This document shows positions 15,876-24,510 of a DNA stretch of 64,000 bases, piece by piece (position 1 is the first letter of the stretch; each line of letters starts with the position of its first letter). The position numbers were made by a program, and so were the translations under genes. The stretch is from Micromonospora globbae (GTDB taxonomy: Bacteria > Actinomycetota > Actinomycetes > Mycobacteriales > Micromonosporaceae): the NCBI RefSeq assembly GCF_003610785.1, contig NZ_RAQQ01000010.1, positions 62,001 through 126,000 of the forward strand, in the 5' to 3' direction. Under the pieces are notes generated by a model. The model was not told where the DNA came from, did no database searches, and worked only from the letters and a program-made list of their open reading frames with translations.

Positions 15876-17365
15876 TGGACGTCGACATCGCCATCATCGG
15901 CGCCGGCTTCGGCGGCCTCGGCGCGGCCATCCGGTTGCAGCAGGCCGGCTTCACCGACTACCTCGTCTTCGACCGGGGCGACGACGTCGGCGGCACGTGG
16001 CGGGACAACAGCTACCCCGGCTGCGCCTGCGACGTCCCCTCGCACCTCTACTCGTTCTCCTTCGCGCCCAATCCCGGCTGGTCGCACACGTTCTCGGGGC
16101 AGCAGGAGATCTGGGACTACCTGCGCGGCTGTGTCGACCGCTTCGGCGTCCGGCCGCGGCTGCGGCTGCGCCACGAGGTGCGGGAGGCCAGTTGGGACGA
16201 GCAGGCACGGCGGTGGCGGCTGCGGACCTCCGGCGGCGAGCACCGCGCCCGCGTACTCGTCTGCGCGACCGGGCCGCTGAGCGAACCGGCCGTGCCGGCG
16301 ATCCCGGGGCTCGGCGAGTTCGCCGGCACGGTCTTCCACTCCGCCCGCTGGCGCCACGACCACGACCTCACCGGCCGCCGGGTCGCCGTGGTCGGCACCG
16401 GCGCGTCGGCGGTCCAGTTCGTACCGCGGATCCAGCCGATGGTGGAGCGGTTGACGCTGTTCCAGCGCACCCCCGCCTGGATCATGCCGCGGCGTTCCCG
16501 CCGGATCAGCCGGCTCGAACAGGCCGCGTTCCGTGCCGTGCCCGGCGCGCAGCGGGCCGTCCGGGCCGGGCTGTACGTCGCCCGCGAGGCGCTGGCCGTG
16601 GGCTTCCTGCATCCCGCCGTCAACCGCCTGGCCTCGCGGATGTCGCTGCGGACGCTGCGCCGGCAGGTGGCCGACGCGCGACTGCGGGACAAGCTCACGC
16701 CGCGCTACGCGATGGGCTGCAAGCGGGTGCTCATCTCCAACGACTACTGGCCCGCGCTGGCCCGGCCGAACGTCGAGGTGGTCACCGCGCCCATCGCCCG
16801 GATCGTGCCCGACGGGGTGGTGACCGACGACGGCACCCGTCACGACGCGGACACGCTCATCCTCGGCACCGGCTTCCACGTCACCGACTCCCCCGTCGTG
16901 TGGCGCGTCCGGGGTCGCGACGGGCGCAGCCTCGGGGAGGCGTGGACGCCCAGCATGCAGGCGTACCAGGGCACGATGGTGGCCGGCTTTCCCAACCTGT
17001 TCTTCCTGCTCGGGCCGAACACCGGGCTCGGGCACACGTCGGTGGTGCTGATGATCGAGGCGCAGCTGCGGCTGGTGGTCGCCGCCCTGCGGCACCTGCG
17101 GGCCACCGGCGCGGACGCCATCGAGCCGACCGCGGAGGCCCAGCGACGCTGGACGGAGCGGGTCCACCGGAGGATGGCCGGCACGGTGTGGCAGACCGGC
17201 TGTTCGAGCTGGTACCTGGACGCCACCGGCCGCAACACCACCATCTGGCCCGGTTACGCCACGGGGTTCGCGCTGCGGCTGCGCCGCTTCCGCCCGGCCG
17301 ACCACCGGGTGGTGGCCGGGAGCCGGCCGGGCGAACCGGAACGGGAGCACGCCGATGCGGTATGA
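15875..17365 (+). CDS. Flavin-containing monooxygenase (Baeyer-Villiger type)
   Basis: A 496-residue two-Rossmann-fold enzyme: FAD site GAGFGG (residues 9-14), GGTWRDNSYPGCACDVPSHLYSFSF near residues 38-62, and NADPH site VVGTGASA. The Baeyer-Villiger fingerprint FxGxxxHxxxW is present as FAGTVFHSARW, but the following residue is Arg rather than Pro or Asp. It would use FAD, NADPH and O2 to turn a ketone into an ester or lactone. The ATG follows GGGAGGTGTG. It overlaps the SDR gene by 11 bp. Confidence 0.88.
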   Translation: MDVDIAIIGAGFGGLGAAIRLQQAGFTDYLVFDRGDDVGGTWRDNSYPGCACDVPSHLYSFSFAPNPGWSHTFSGQQEIWDYLRGCVDRFGVRPRLRLRHEVREASWDEQARRWRLRTSGGEHRARVLVCATGPLSEPAVPAIPGLGEFAGTVFHSARWRHDHDLTGRRVAVVGTGASAVQFVPRIQPMVERLTLFQRTPAWIMPRRSRRISRLEQAAFRAVPGAQRAVRAGLYVAREALAVGFLHPAVNRLASRMSLRTLRRQVADARLRDKLTPRYAMGCKRVLISNDYWPALARPNVEVVTAPIARIVPDGVVTDDGTRHDADTLILGTGFHVTDSPVVWRVRGRDGRSLGEAWTPSMQAYQGTMVAGFPNLFFLLGPNTGLGHTSVVLMIEAQLRLVVAALRHLRATGADAIEPTAEAQRRWTERVHRRMAGTVWQTGCSSWYLDATGRNTTIWPGYATGFALRLRRFRPADHRVVAGSRPGEPEREHADAV

Positions 17366-18221
17366 CCTGACCGGCCGCACCCTCCTCGTCACGGGTGCGG
17401 CGCGCGGCATCGGGGCACAGCTGGCCCGCGCGGCGGCCGCCCGCGGCGCCCGCGTGGCCCTCGTCGGGCTCGAACCCGAGCGGCTGCGGCGGCTCGGCGC
17501 CGAACTCGACGCGCACTGGCACGAGTGCGACGTCACCGACCAGGCCGCCCTCGACGCGGCCGTCGCCTCCACGGTGGACCGCTTCGGCGGGATCGACGTC
17601 GTCGTGGCGAACGCCGGCATCGCCAACCTCGGCACCGTCGCGACCGGACCGGTGGACGCGTTGATCCGCACCGTCGAGGTGAACCTGGGCGGCGTGATCC
17701 GCACCGTCAGCGCCGCCCTGCCGCACGTGACCGAGGCGCGCGGGCACGTGCTGATCGTCTCGTCCGCCGCGGCGTTCACGGCCATGCCCGGCATGGCCGC
17801 GTACTGCGCCTCGAAGGCCGGCGTCGAGCAGTTCGCCAACGTGCTGCGCATGGAGGTCCGCCACCGCGGCGTCACCGTCGGCACCGCGCATCCCATCTGG
17901 ATCGACACCGACCTGGTCCGCGACATCCACGACGACCTGGCGTCGTTCCGCGGCGCCCTGCGCCGGTTGCCGTGGCCGCTGTCCACCGTCGTCCCCGTCG
18001 ACCGGTGCGTCGCCGCCCTGCTGCGCGGCATCGAGCGGCGCAGCCGCAAGGTCTACGTGCCCCGGTCCCTCGCCGTGGTGCAGGCGCTGCGACCGGTCGT
18101 GCTCAGTGGGTTCACCGACGCGCTGGTCGCCCGGTTCGGGGGCGCCGACCTGGTCGGGCAGATGGAGGAGGAGGTACGCCGGCTCGGGCGCTCCTTCGGC
18201 AGGAGTTCGGTGGGAGGGTGA
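17355..18221 (+). CDS. Short-chain dehydrogenase/reductase
   Basis: A 288-residue classical SDR: cofactor loop TGAARGIG (residues 14-21), NAG motif (VVANAGIAN), serine in VSSAAAF and catalytic YCASK. It probably interconverts an alcohol and a ketone with NAD(P), which could supply the ketone for the preceding monooxygenase. It starts inside the monooxygenase gene and is followed three bases later by the hydrolase gene. Confidence 0.88.
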   Translation: MRYDLTGRTLLVTGAARGIGAQLARAAAARGARVALVGLEPERLRRLGAELDAHWHECDVTDQAALDAAVASTVDRFGGIDVVVANAGIANLGTVATGPVDALIRTVEVNLGGVIRTVSAALPHVTEARGHVLIVSSAAAFTAMPGMAAYCASKAGVEQFANVLRMEVRHRGVTVGTAHPIWIDTDLVRDIHDDLASFRGALRRLPWPLSTVVPVDRCVAALLRGIERRSRKVYVPRSLAVVQALRPVVLSGFTDALVARFGGADLVGQMEEEVRRLGRSFGRSSVGG

Positions 18222-18223
18222 GG

Positions 18224-19078
18224 ATGCAGGTCCACGTCCGGCGCGCGGGCAGCGGGGAGCCGCTCGTGCTCATCCACGGCATCGGCCACCGCCACCAGGC
18301 GTGGGAGCCCGTCTTCGACCGGCTCTGCGCCCACCACGAGGTGATCGCGCTCGACCTGCCCGGGTTCGGGCTCTCCCCGGTGCCCGAGGCCGGCATGCCC
18401 GCCGACATGGCGGCGACCGTCGCCGCGCTGCTGCCGGTCCTCGCGGAGTGGGGTGTCGAGCGGCCGCACGTGGCCGGCTACAGCCTCGGCGGGGCGATCG
18501 CCCTGGAACTCGCCGCGGCCGGCGCGGTCGCCTCGGCCACCGCCTTCTCCCCCGCCGGCTTCTTCACGCCGGCCGAGCGCCGGCGGGCCCTGGCCATCCT
18601 CCGGCTGCTGCGACTCAACGCCCACCTGCCCACACCGCTCATGCGGGTGGCGTTGCGCTCGGCGTCCGTGCGGGCGCTCTGCTTCGCGCCGCTGGTGTGC
18701 CGTCCCGCCGCGTTGACCGTGGAACGGGCGCTGGGCGACGCGCTCGCCCTGCGGCGAGGGCTCGGTTTCCCCGCCGTGGCGCGGGCCGCACGCGACTACC
18801 GCTTCGACGGCGCCCGGTTGTCGCGGGCGTCGGTGCCGGTGACGATCGGCTGGGGCGACCGTGACCGGATCTTCGGCGTGCACCAGGCCGAACGCGCCCG
18901 GGCCGGGCTGCCGGGCGCCCGCGTGGTGACGCTGCCCGGCTGCGGGCACGTGCCGATGAGCGACGACCCGGACCGGGTCGCGCGGCTCATCCTCGAGACG
19001 ACGGGCGCCGTGGCGGCACCGGGGGTCACGTCAGCCGTTCCGGGTGGGGACGCCGGCCTTCGTGGCGAGCAGGGGTGA
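18224..19078 (+). CDS. Alpha/beta-hydrolase
   Basis: A 284-residue alpha/beta-hydrolase: oxyanion region LIHGIGHRHQAW, nucleophile elbow GYSLGG, acid in GWGDRDRIF and histidine in GCGHVPMSDDP. It is an esterase or lactonase candidate that would cleave the Baeyer-Villiger product. The ATG at 18224 follows GGGAGGGTGAGG. The last 48 bp overlap the 3' end of the opposite-strand phosphotransferase gene. Confidence 0.87.
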   Translation: MQVHVRRAGSGEPLVLIHGIGHRHQAWEPVFDRLCAHHEVIALDLPGFGLSPVPEAGMPADMAATVAALLPVLAEWGVERPHVAGYSLGGAIALELAAAGAVASATAFSPAGFFTPAERRRALAILRLLRLNAHLPTPLMRVALRSASVRALCFAPLVCRPAALTVERALGDALALRRGLGFPAVARAARDYRFDGARLSRASVPVTIGWGDRDRIFGVHQAERARAGLPGARVVTLPGCGHVPMSDDPDRVARLILETTGAVAAPGVTSAVPGGDAGLRGEQG

Positions 19079-19987
19079 GTGCAGGCGCAGGTGGCGGACC
19101 TGCCACTCCAGCGTGGGTGGCGCGGCGTCGCGGCGGGCGTCGCCGTAGCGGGCCGCGAGCAGGTCGGTGAGGCCGATGAACATCCACGCCCAGAACGCCG
19201 GCCGGACCAGACGCCACTCGACGTCGGACAGGCGGCGCACCTCGTCGTAGCCCCGCAGGACGTCGTCCTGGTAGCCCCGCCAGGACAGCGCGAAGTCGGC
19301 CACCTGGTAGGTGTGGTGGGTCGCCTCGAAGTCGACCACCCCGCTCAGCCGCCCGCCGTCGAACAGCAGGTTCCACGGGGTGAAGTCCCCGTGGATCACG
19401 CTGCGCGGCGCGTCCACCACGGGGTTGTCGGCGAACCACGCCGCCGTCGCGTCGCGGCAGGCGCGCAGCGGCCGCCCCTCGTCCGGGCGGTACCGCTCGT
19501 GCACGCGGAGCCAGTGGTCGAGCAGCGGATCTCTGACCAGCTCCGCCGGGTCGGCGAACCCTCCCCGCTGGTCGACGATGCCGGTGGCGGCGGCGGAGGC
19601 GTGGAACTCCGCGAGCAGCCTCCCCCGGGCGCGCGCCTCGGCGGACCGGTCGCCGTCGGCCGGCGTCATCGACCGGCCGGGCAGGCGGTGGAAGAGCACC
19701 CACGCCCCGTCGGGACGGATCCACGGTTCCTCGGCGGGCTCCGGCGTCGGCCACCCCTGCGCGCGCAGGGCCGCCGCGACGCGCAGTGTGTAGGGCCAGT
19801 CGGGGAAGATCCGCGGGTCCACGTGCTTGACGACGAACGCCGCCTTCTCCCGCGTGGCCGCCCACGTGCCCGACGCCCGGTGCCCGAGCGCCGGCCCGGG
19901 CGTCAGCCGCCAGTGGGCGCACACCTCGGGATCGAGCCCGCCGCCGCGGGCCGCGTCGCCCGTCGTGCTCGTCGCCGCATCGACCAC
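19031..19987 (-). CDS. Aminoglycoside phosphotransferase-family (APH) kinase-like protein
   Basis: About 318 residues from GTG at 19987, which has GATCGGGAGC upstream; a longer form from 20053 lacks a good site. The kinase-like fold shows the Brenner motif HGDFTPWNLLFD and the metal-binding VVDFEATH. Family members phosphorylate aminoglycosides, choline, homoserine or fructosamine. Nothing nearby identifies the substrate, and a resistance role should not be assumed. It converges on the hydrolase gene with overlapping 3' ends. Confidence 0.8.
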   Translation of the reverse strand: MVDAATSTTGDAARGGGLDPEVCAHWRLTPGPALGHRASGTWAATREKAAFVVKHVDPRIFPDWPYTLRVAAALRAQGWPTPEPAEEPWIRPDGAWVLFHRLPGRSMTPADGDRSAEARARGRLLAEFHASAAATGIVDQRGGFADPAELVRDPLLDHWLRVHERYRPDEGRPLRACRDATAAWFADNPVVDAPRSVIHGDFTPWNLLFDGGRLSGVVDFEATHHTYQVADFALSWRGYQDDVLRGYDEVRRLSDVEWRLVRPAFWAWMFIGLTDLLAARYGDARRDAAPPTLEWQVRHLRLHSPLLATKAGVPTRNG

Positions 19988-20063
19988 CGCCGCGCTCCCG
20001 ATCGTCCGCCGGGCCGACGCCCGGCACCTTCGACCTCCGCACGTTACCGGCACCGCGCCCGGG

Positions 20064-21182
20064 TCACCCGCCGCCCGCGGTGAGCTGCGGGAACGCCCGC
20101 CGGACCTCGGCGAGCAGCCCCGGGAATCCCTCCCCGTGGGTGACCACCGCCGCGAACAGGGCGTCCAGCGCCGCCTGCAACGGGTCGGGCTCCACGGCGC
20201 CGAACAGGGCCGGCAGCGCGGCGTGCTGCTGGGACACCCGCGGGTGGGTGCCGTCGTAGGCGCGCACCGTGGTCAGCGCCGCGCCGTCGAGGTGGCGCCA
20301 CACGGTGAGCGGATCGTCGAACGGGGGTGGGAGCGGCCGGCCGTCGCGCAGCGCCGCCAGCGCCGGCGCGACCCACGGCCGGTCGGTCAGCCCGGCCGCG
20401 GCGTACGCCGACTCGGCCGCCCAGCGTGCCACCGCGCGCAGCGTCCGCTCGTCGGCCTCGGCCAGGGCGAACACCAGGTCCATGTCGACGCGCTCCATGC
20501 CCCACACGTTGCCGCCGACCCGGCGTAGCCGGTCGTTGGGGACGCGGTCGCCCCAGCGCCGGCGGTCGGCGGCGGCCCGCAGGTCGGCCTCCCGGCGCCG
20601 CCGCGCCTCGGCCTCCCGGCGCTCCCGTTCGGCGATCTGCTCGGGCGTCGGCGGGGGTGGAAGCGACCGCGCCCACCGGTGCCAGTACGCGGCCGCGGCC
20701 GTCGACTCCCGGACCACCCGGTCGGGCGCCGGCGGCGCCGGCCAGAGTTGCAGGAGGTAGTGGTCCCACGGCGGGTGCCCCTTCTCCGGCACGCCACCCC
20801 GGCGCCCCGCGGTCATGCCCCGGGCGCAGTAGCGGACCCGGTACGCCCCGCCGGGCACGGCCAGCGGGTAGGACCCGCCGCCACCCCACTCGGTGAGCGT
20901 CAGACCGTCACCGTCGAGCCCGAACGAGACCTCGACGACGTCCTCCCAGCGGTCGTCGAGCACGGGCTCCCGGCGGTGCAGCTCGACGGCGACGCCGACC
21001 CGGCCGGTGTGGGTGCCGGTCAGGAGGAACACGAAGCCGGGCACGGCGGCCCCGCAGAGGCCGTTGACCTGCCCCTGGAACGAGGCCGCCATCCCACCCT
21101 GGAACTCGTGGCCGGCGCTCTCGGCGTACATCTGTCCGTAGTGGACGCTCACCTCGCGGCCGAGCAGCAGGTCGCCGGCCAT
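20064..21182 (-). CDS. Uncharacterised two-part actinobacterial protein
   Basis: A 372-residue protein that I do not recognise. Residues 1-165 are beta-rich and hydrophobic (VNGLCGAAVPGFVFLLTGTHTGRVGVAVELHRREPV). Residues about 185-220 form a highly charged helix (AERERREAEARRRREADLRAAADRRR) likely to be a coiled coil. The rest is an all-helical domain. There is no signal peptide. The ATG at 21182 has GGAGGAG upstream. It is transcribed away from the Rv2466c-like gene. Confidence 0.7.
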   Translation of the reverse strand: MAGDLLLGREVSVHYGQMYAESAGHEFQGGMAASFQGQVNGLCGAAVPGFVFLLTGTHTGRVGVAVELHRREPVLDDRWEDVVEVSFGLDGDGLTLTEWGGGGSYPLAVPGGAYRVRYCARGMTAGRRGGVPEKGHPPWDHYLLQLWPAPPAPDRVVRESTAAAAYWHRWARSLPPPPTPEQIAERERREAEARRRREADLRAAADRRRWGDRVPNDRLRRVGGNVWGMERVDMDLVFALAEADERTLRAVARWAAESAYAAAGLTDRPWVAPALAALRDGRPLPPPFDDPLTVWRHLDGAALTTVRAYDGTHPRVSQQHAALPALFGAVEPDPLQAALDALFAAVVTHGEGFPGLLAEVRRAFPQLTAGGG

Positions 21183-21362
21183 GGCTCCTCCGTGGTCGTG
21201 CGGTCCGGGGCGACCGGAGCCTGCCACGGCCGTACGACAGGCCCGCACGGCGTCGCGCCGGAGGTGGCCCAGTCGAGTGGGCGGCGATTGGCACTTCTGC
21301 CGGCCGATCCGCGGCCGTTGAATGGCCCTGCGCGACGAACGACGACAGACCGAGGAGACGCC

Positions 21363-21980
21363 GTGACCATCGTCGACATGTGGTTCGACCCCAAGTGCCC
21401 CTGGGCGTGGAACACCTCCCGCTGGCTGCTCGAGGTCGAGCGGGTCCGGGACGTGCGGGTGCGGTTCCACGTGATGAGCCTGTGGCTGCTCAACGACGGC
21501 AGGGAGGGCCTCGAACCGTGGTACGAGCGGTGGCTGTCCGACACGCTCGGCCCGGTCCGCGTCCTGACCGCCGCGGAGGAGAAGTACGGCACCGACGTGC
21601 TGCGGGATCTCTACACGGCGTTCGGCGACCGGATCCACGGCGAGCGGACCCCGATCGGCCGGGACCTGTACGTGGACGCGCTGACCGCCCTCGGGCTGGC
21701 CCCCGACCTGGCCGACGCGGCCGACGTCGCCGACCACGACGAGGCGCTGCGGCGCAGTCACCACGCCGGCCTCGACCCGGTCGGCGAGGATCTCGGCACC
21801 CCGGCGATCCACGTGCCCGGCCCCGACGGGCGCCGCACCGCGTTCTTCGGCCCGGTGGTGAGCCCCGTGCCGCGCGGGGAGGCCGCCGGCCGCCTCTGGG
21901 ACGGTGTGCTCCTGGTCACCGGCACGCCCGGCTTCTTCGAGCTCAAGCGCGGCCGTACGGAGTCCCCCCGGGTCGACTGA
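21363..21980 (+). CDS. Mycothiol-dependent oxidoreductase, Rv2466c/DsbA-like
   Basis: A 205-residue thioredoxin-fold protein with an inserted helical domain. The N-terminus TIVDMWFDPKCPWAWNTSRWLLEVE matches the Rv2466c (mycothiol-dependent nitroreductase) family, but the CPWC motif reads CPWA: only the nucleophilic cysteine remains. This fits a monothiol mechanism using mycothiol. The cis-proline region GTPAIHV is present. The GTG start follows GAGGAGACGCC. Cytoplasmic; physiological substrate unknown. Confidence 0.85.
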   Translation: MTIVDMWFDPKCPWAWNTSRWLLEVERVRDVRVRFHVMSLWLLNDGREGLEPWYERWLSDTLGPVRVLTAAEEKYGTDVLRDLYTAFGDRIHGERTPIGRDLYVDALTALGLAPDLADAADVADHDEALRRSHHAGLDPVGEDLGTPAIHVPGPDGRRTAFFGPVVSPVPRGEAAGRLWDGVLLVTGTPGFFELKRGRTESPRVD

Positions 21981-21981
21981 G

Positions 21982-22096
21982 GGGTGGGCCACGCCACACC
22001 GCCCGGGGTGCCCGCCCGGCCCGCCGGGGATGGCGGACGGCCACGTCGAGCGTTGAACAGGGTGTGCCCGGCGACGCCGGGCGGGTGGGCCACGCC
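21982..22096. repeat. Short direct repeats and hairpin after the oxidoreductase gene
   Basis: The 14-mer GGGTGGGCCACGCC occurs at 21982-21995 and again at 22083-22096. Between them, GCCCGGC-GAC-GCCGGGC (22066-22082) is a perfect hairpin that may terminate the oxidoreductase transcript. No ORF is supported in 21981-22179. Confidence 0.45.
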
Positions 22097-22179
22097 GGAG
22101 ACGACCGGCGCCCGGGCGCGCTGTGACGCGCTGCTCACCCTGGGGATCTTGATAGCTCGGATGTGGCATCGTGGCGAGG

Positions 22180-24510
22180 ATGGAGCCGCAGGTGGATGCC
22201 CGCAAGCGCCACGCGCTGCCCGAACCGGTGCGCGTGGGCCTGCGGGTCCTGCGCGGCTATCGGCCCACCGTCGCGCGCGTGCGCGCGTTGGTGCGGAGCA
22301 TGGCGACCTCGTTCGTCGTGCTCAGCACGACGCTCTGGCTGCTGCCCGGGGTGACCGCCAGCGGCCTGGTGGCGATGCTGTGGCTGGTGGCCCTCGTCAC
22401 CGGGGTCGGCGCCGTCCTGCGTCCGCTGCTGCTCGCGCTGGCCACGGCGCTCGGCGGTCTCGGCGCGCTCGCCATCGGGGTGGGCGTGCAGGCCGTCGTC
22501 ATGTACGTGGCGCTCCGGCTCGATCCCGAGGCGCACGTCGCCGGGTTCGCGGTGGCGTTCGTGGCGGCCTGGGTGTCGGTGGCGCTCGCGGCGATCGTGA
22601 ACTGGCTCGCCGACGCCGGCACCGACGACTCGTTCGTCAGCGAGATGCTGCGCCTGATGAACCGGGTACGCCGGGCCACGGACCGCCGCCAGCGGCCGAC
22701 CCGGCGCTGGCGGCGCCGCGTCACGACCGACCCGCCGTCGGACGACCCGCCGGCCGACGGGCTGCTCATCATCCAGCTCGACGGCGTGGCCGCGCCCCTC
22801 CTGCAGTGGGCCGTGCGCGCCGGCAACCTCCCCACCGTCGGCCGGTGGCTGCGCTCGCGCAGCCACCGGATGACCCGCTGGCACACCGGCCTGCCGGCCA
22901 CCACCCCGGCGGCCCAGGCGGGCCTGCTGCACGGTGACGTCCGTCACGTGCCGGCCTACCGGTGGTACGAGAAGGCGACCGCGGAGCACCCCACGGGCCG
23001 GCTCGTGGTGACCAGCCGTCCCCGGGACGCCGCCGACGTCGAACGGCGCCTCTCCACGGGCGCCGGTCTGCTGCGCGACGGCGGCGTGAGCATCAGCACG
23101 GCGTTCTCCGGCGACGCGCCGACGAGCCTGCTGACGGTCAGCCGCGCCGGCCTGCCCGGCCGCTCCACCCCCGGCTACGCGGCGTTCATGACCAGCCCGT
23201 ACGGCTTCGCCCGCGCGGTCGTCCTCAGCGCCGGTCAGGTGCTGCGCGAGCTGCACGAGGCGCGGCGGCAGCGGCGGCGCGGCGTGCAGCCGCGCGGCGA
23301 GCGCCGGGGCTCGTACCTGGCGCTGCGCCCGCTCGCCAGCCTGCTCAACGACCTGAACGTCTCGCTCATCGCCGAGCAGATGGCCCGGGGCGCTCCGGTG
23401 ATCTTCTGCGACTTCGTCGACTACGACGAGGTGGCCCACCACGCCGGCCCGGCCCGGCCCGAGGCCATGGCCGCCCTCGAGGCGCTGGACCACACCCTCG
23501 GCATCCTGGAGCGGCTGGCGGCCGAGGCGGGACGCCGCTACCACATCGTGGTGCTCAGCGACCACGGCCAGAGTCAGGGCGCCACGTTCCGCCAGCGGTA
23601 CGGCGAGTCGCTCGCCCAGGTGGTGTCCCGGCTCGCGGCGCCCGCTCCCGACGACGGCCGGCCGGCGTCGGCGCCCGCCGCACGGGCCGCCACGAGCGTC
23701 GAGGCGGCCGGACGCGTCGAGGAGTGGGGGCGGGTGAACACGCTGCTCACCGAGGTGGCGGGGCGCGGGGGCGTCACCGCCGCGGCGACGCGGGTCGCCG
23801 TACGGTCGGGGACCGACGGCGCGGTGAGCCTCGGGCCGGCCGACCGCGAGGAGGCGGCCACGCGTACCGACCCGGAGACCGTGGTGGTGGCCTCCGGCAA
23901 CCTCGCGATGATCTACCTGACCCGCCACCCGGGCCGGCTCACCCGGGAACGCATCGACGCCGTGGCGCCGGGGCTCGTCGACGGCCTGGCCGCGCACCCC
24001 GGCATCGGGCTGGTCGTCGTCGACTCGGCGGCCGGGCCGGTGGCGATCGGGCCGCGCGGGCGGCACCGGCTGCGGGACGGCCACGTCGAGGGCGAGGACC
24101 CGCTGGCGCCGTACGGCCCGCGGGCGCGTCAGGACCTGCTGCGCCACCAGACCATGGCGCACGTGGGCGACCTCGTGGTGATCAGCGCCGTCGACCCGAG
24201 CCTGGACGAGGTGGCGGCCTTCGAGGAGCTGGTCGGGTGCCACGGCGGGCTGGGCGGCTGGCAGACCGACGCCCTGCTCATCCACCCGGCGGACTGGCCG
24301 CAGGAGGGTGACCTGGTGGGCCCGGACGCGGTGCACCGGCAACTGCTCGCGTGGCTGCGCCGGCTCGGGCTGCGCCGGGCCGACGACCGCGCCGACGATC
24401 TCCCGGCCGGCGGCGGCGAGCCCGACCTCGTCCGCTCCGGCCCGCCGGTGCCGGTCATGGTCGCGCCGGCGGATGCGCCGGCGCCGTCCGCCGCCGGCTC
24501 ACCCAGCTGA
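22180..24510 (+). CDS. Membrane-anchored type I phosphodiesterase/alkaline phosphatase-superfamily fusion
   Basis: A protein of about 776 residues (ATG at 22180; GTG at 22171 possible). Residues about 40-155 contain four membrane helices of the phage-holin-4/PF04020-like type. After an Arg-rich linker, the soluble part resembles nucleotide pyrophosphatase/phosphodiesterase enzymes: LLIIQLDGVA (metal Asp), GLPATTPAAQAG (Thr nucleophile region), CDFVDYDEVAHHAGP and VLSDHGQSQG. It may hydrolyse a phosphodiester or pyrophosphate at the membrane. The last 56 bp overlap the converging DedA gene. Confidence 0.82.
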   Translation: MEPQVDARKRHALPEPVRVGLRVLRGYRPTVARVRALVRSMATSFVVLSTTLWLLPGVTASGLVAMLWLVALVTGVGAVLRPLLLALATALGGLGALAIGVGVQAVVMYVALRLDPEAHVAGFAVAFVAAWVSVALAAIVNWLADAGTDDSFVSEMLRLMNRVRRATDRRQRPTRRWRRRVTTDPPSDDPPADGLLIIQLDGVAAPLLQWAVRAGNLPTVGRWLRSRSHRMTRWHTGLPATTPAAQAGLLHGDVRHVPAYRWYEKATAEHPTGRLVVTSRPRDAADVERRLSTGAGLLRDGGVSISTAFSGDAPTSLLTVSRAGLPGRSTPGYAAFMTSPYGFARAVVLSAGQVLRELHEARRQRRRGVQPRGERRGSYLALRPLASLLNDLNVSLIAEQMARGAPVIFCDFVDYDEVAHHAGPARPEAMAALEALDHTLGILERLAAEAGRRYHIVVLSDHGQSQGATFRQRYGESLAQVVSRLAAPAPDDGRPASAPAARAATSVEAAGRVEEWGRVNTLLTEVAGRGGVTAAATRVAVRSGTDGAVSLGPADREEAATRTDPETVVVASGNLAMIYLTRHPGRLTRERIDAVAPGLVDGLAAHPGIGLVVVDSAAGPVAIGPRGRHRLRDGHVEGEDPLAPYGPRARQDLLRHQTMAHVGDLVVISAVDPSLDEVAAFEELVGCHGGLGGWQTDALLIHPADWPQEGDLVGPDAVHRQLLAWLRRLGLRRADDRADDLPAGGGEPDLVRSGPPVPVMVAPADAPAPSAAGSPS

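Noticed and set aside
19031..19987. Aminoglycoside resistance gene
   Set aside because: The APH fold is shared by many kinases; nothing in the residues or context points to an antibiotic substrate.
22180..22660. Prophage holin
   Set aside because: The holin-like helices are fused to a large phosphodiesterase and no phage genes are nearby.
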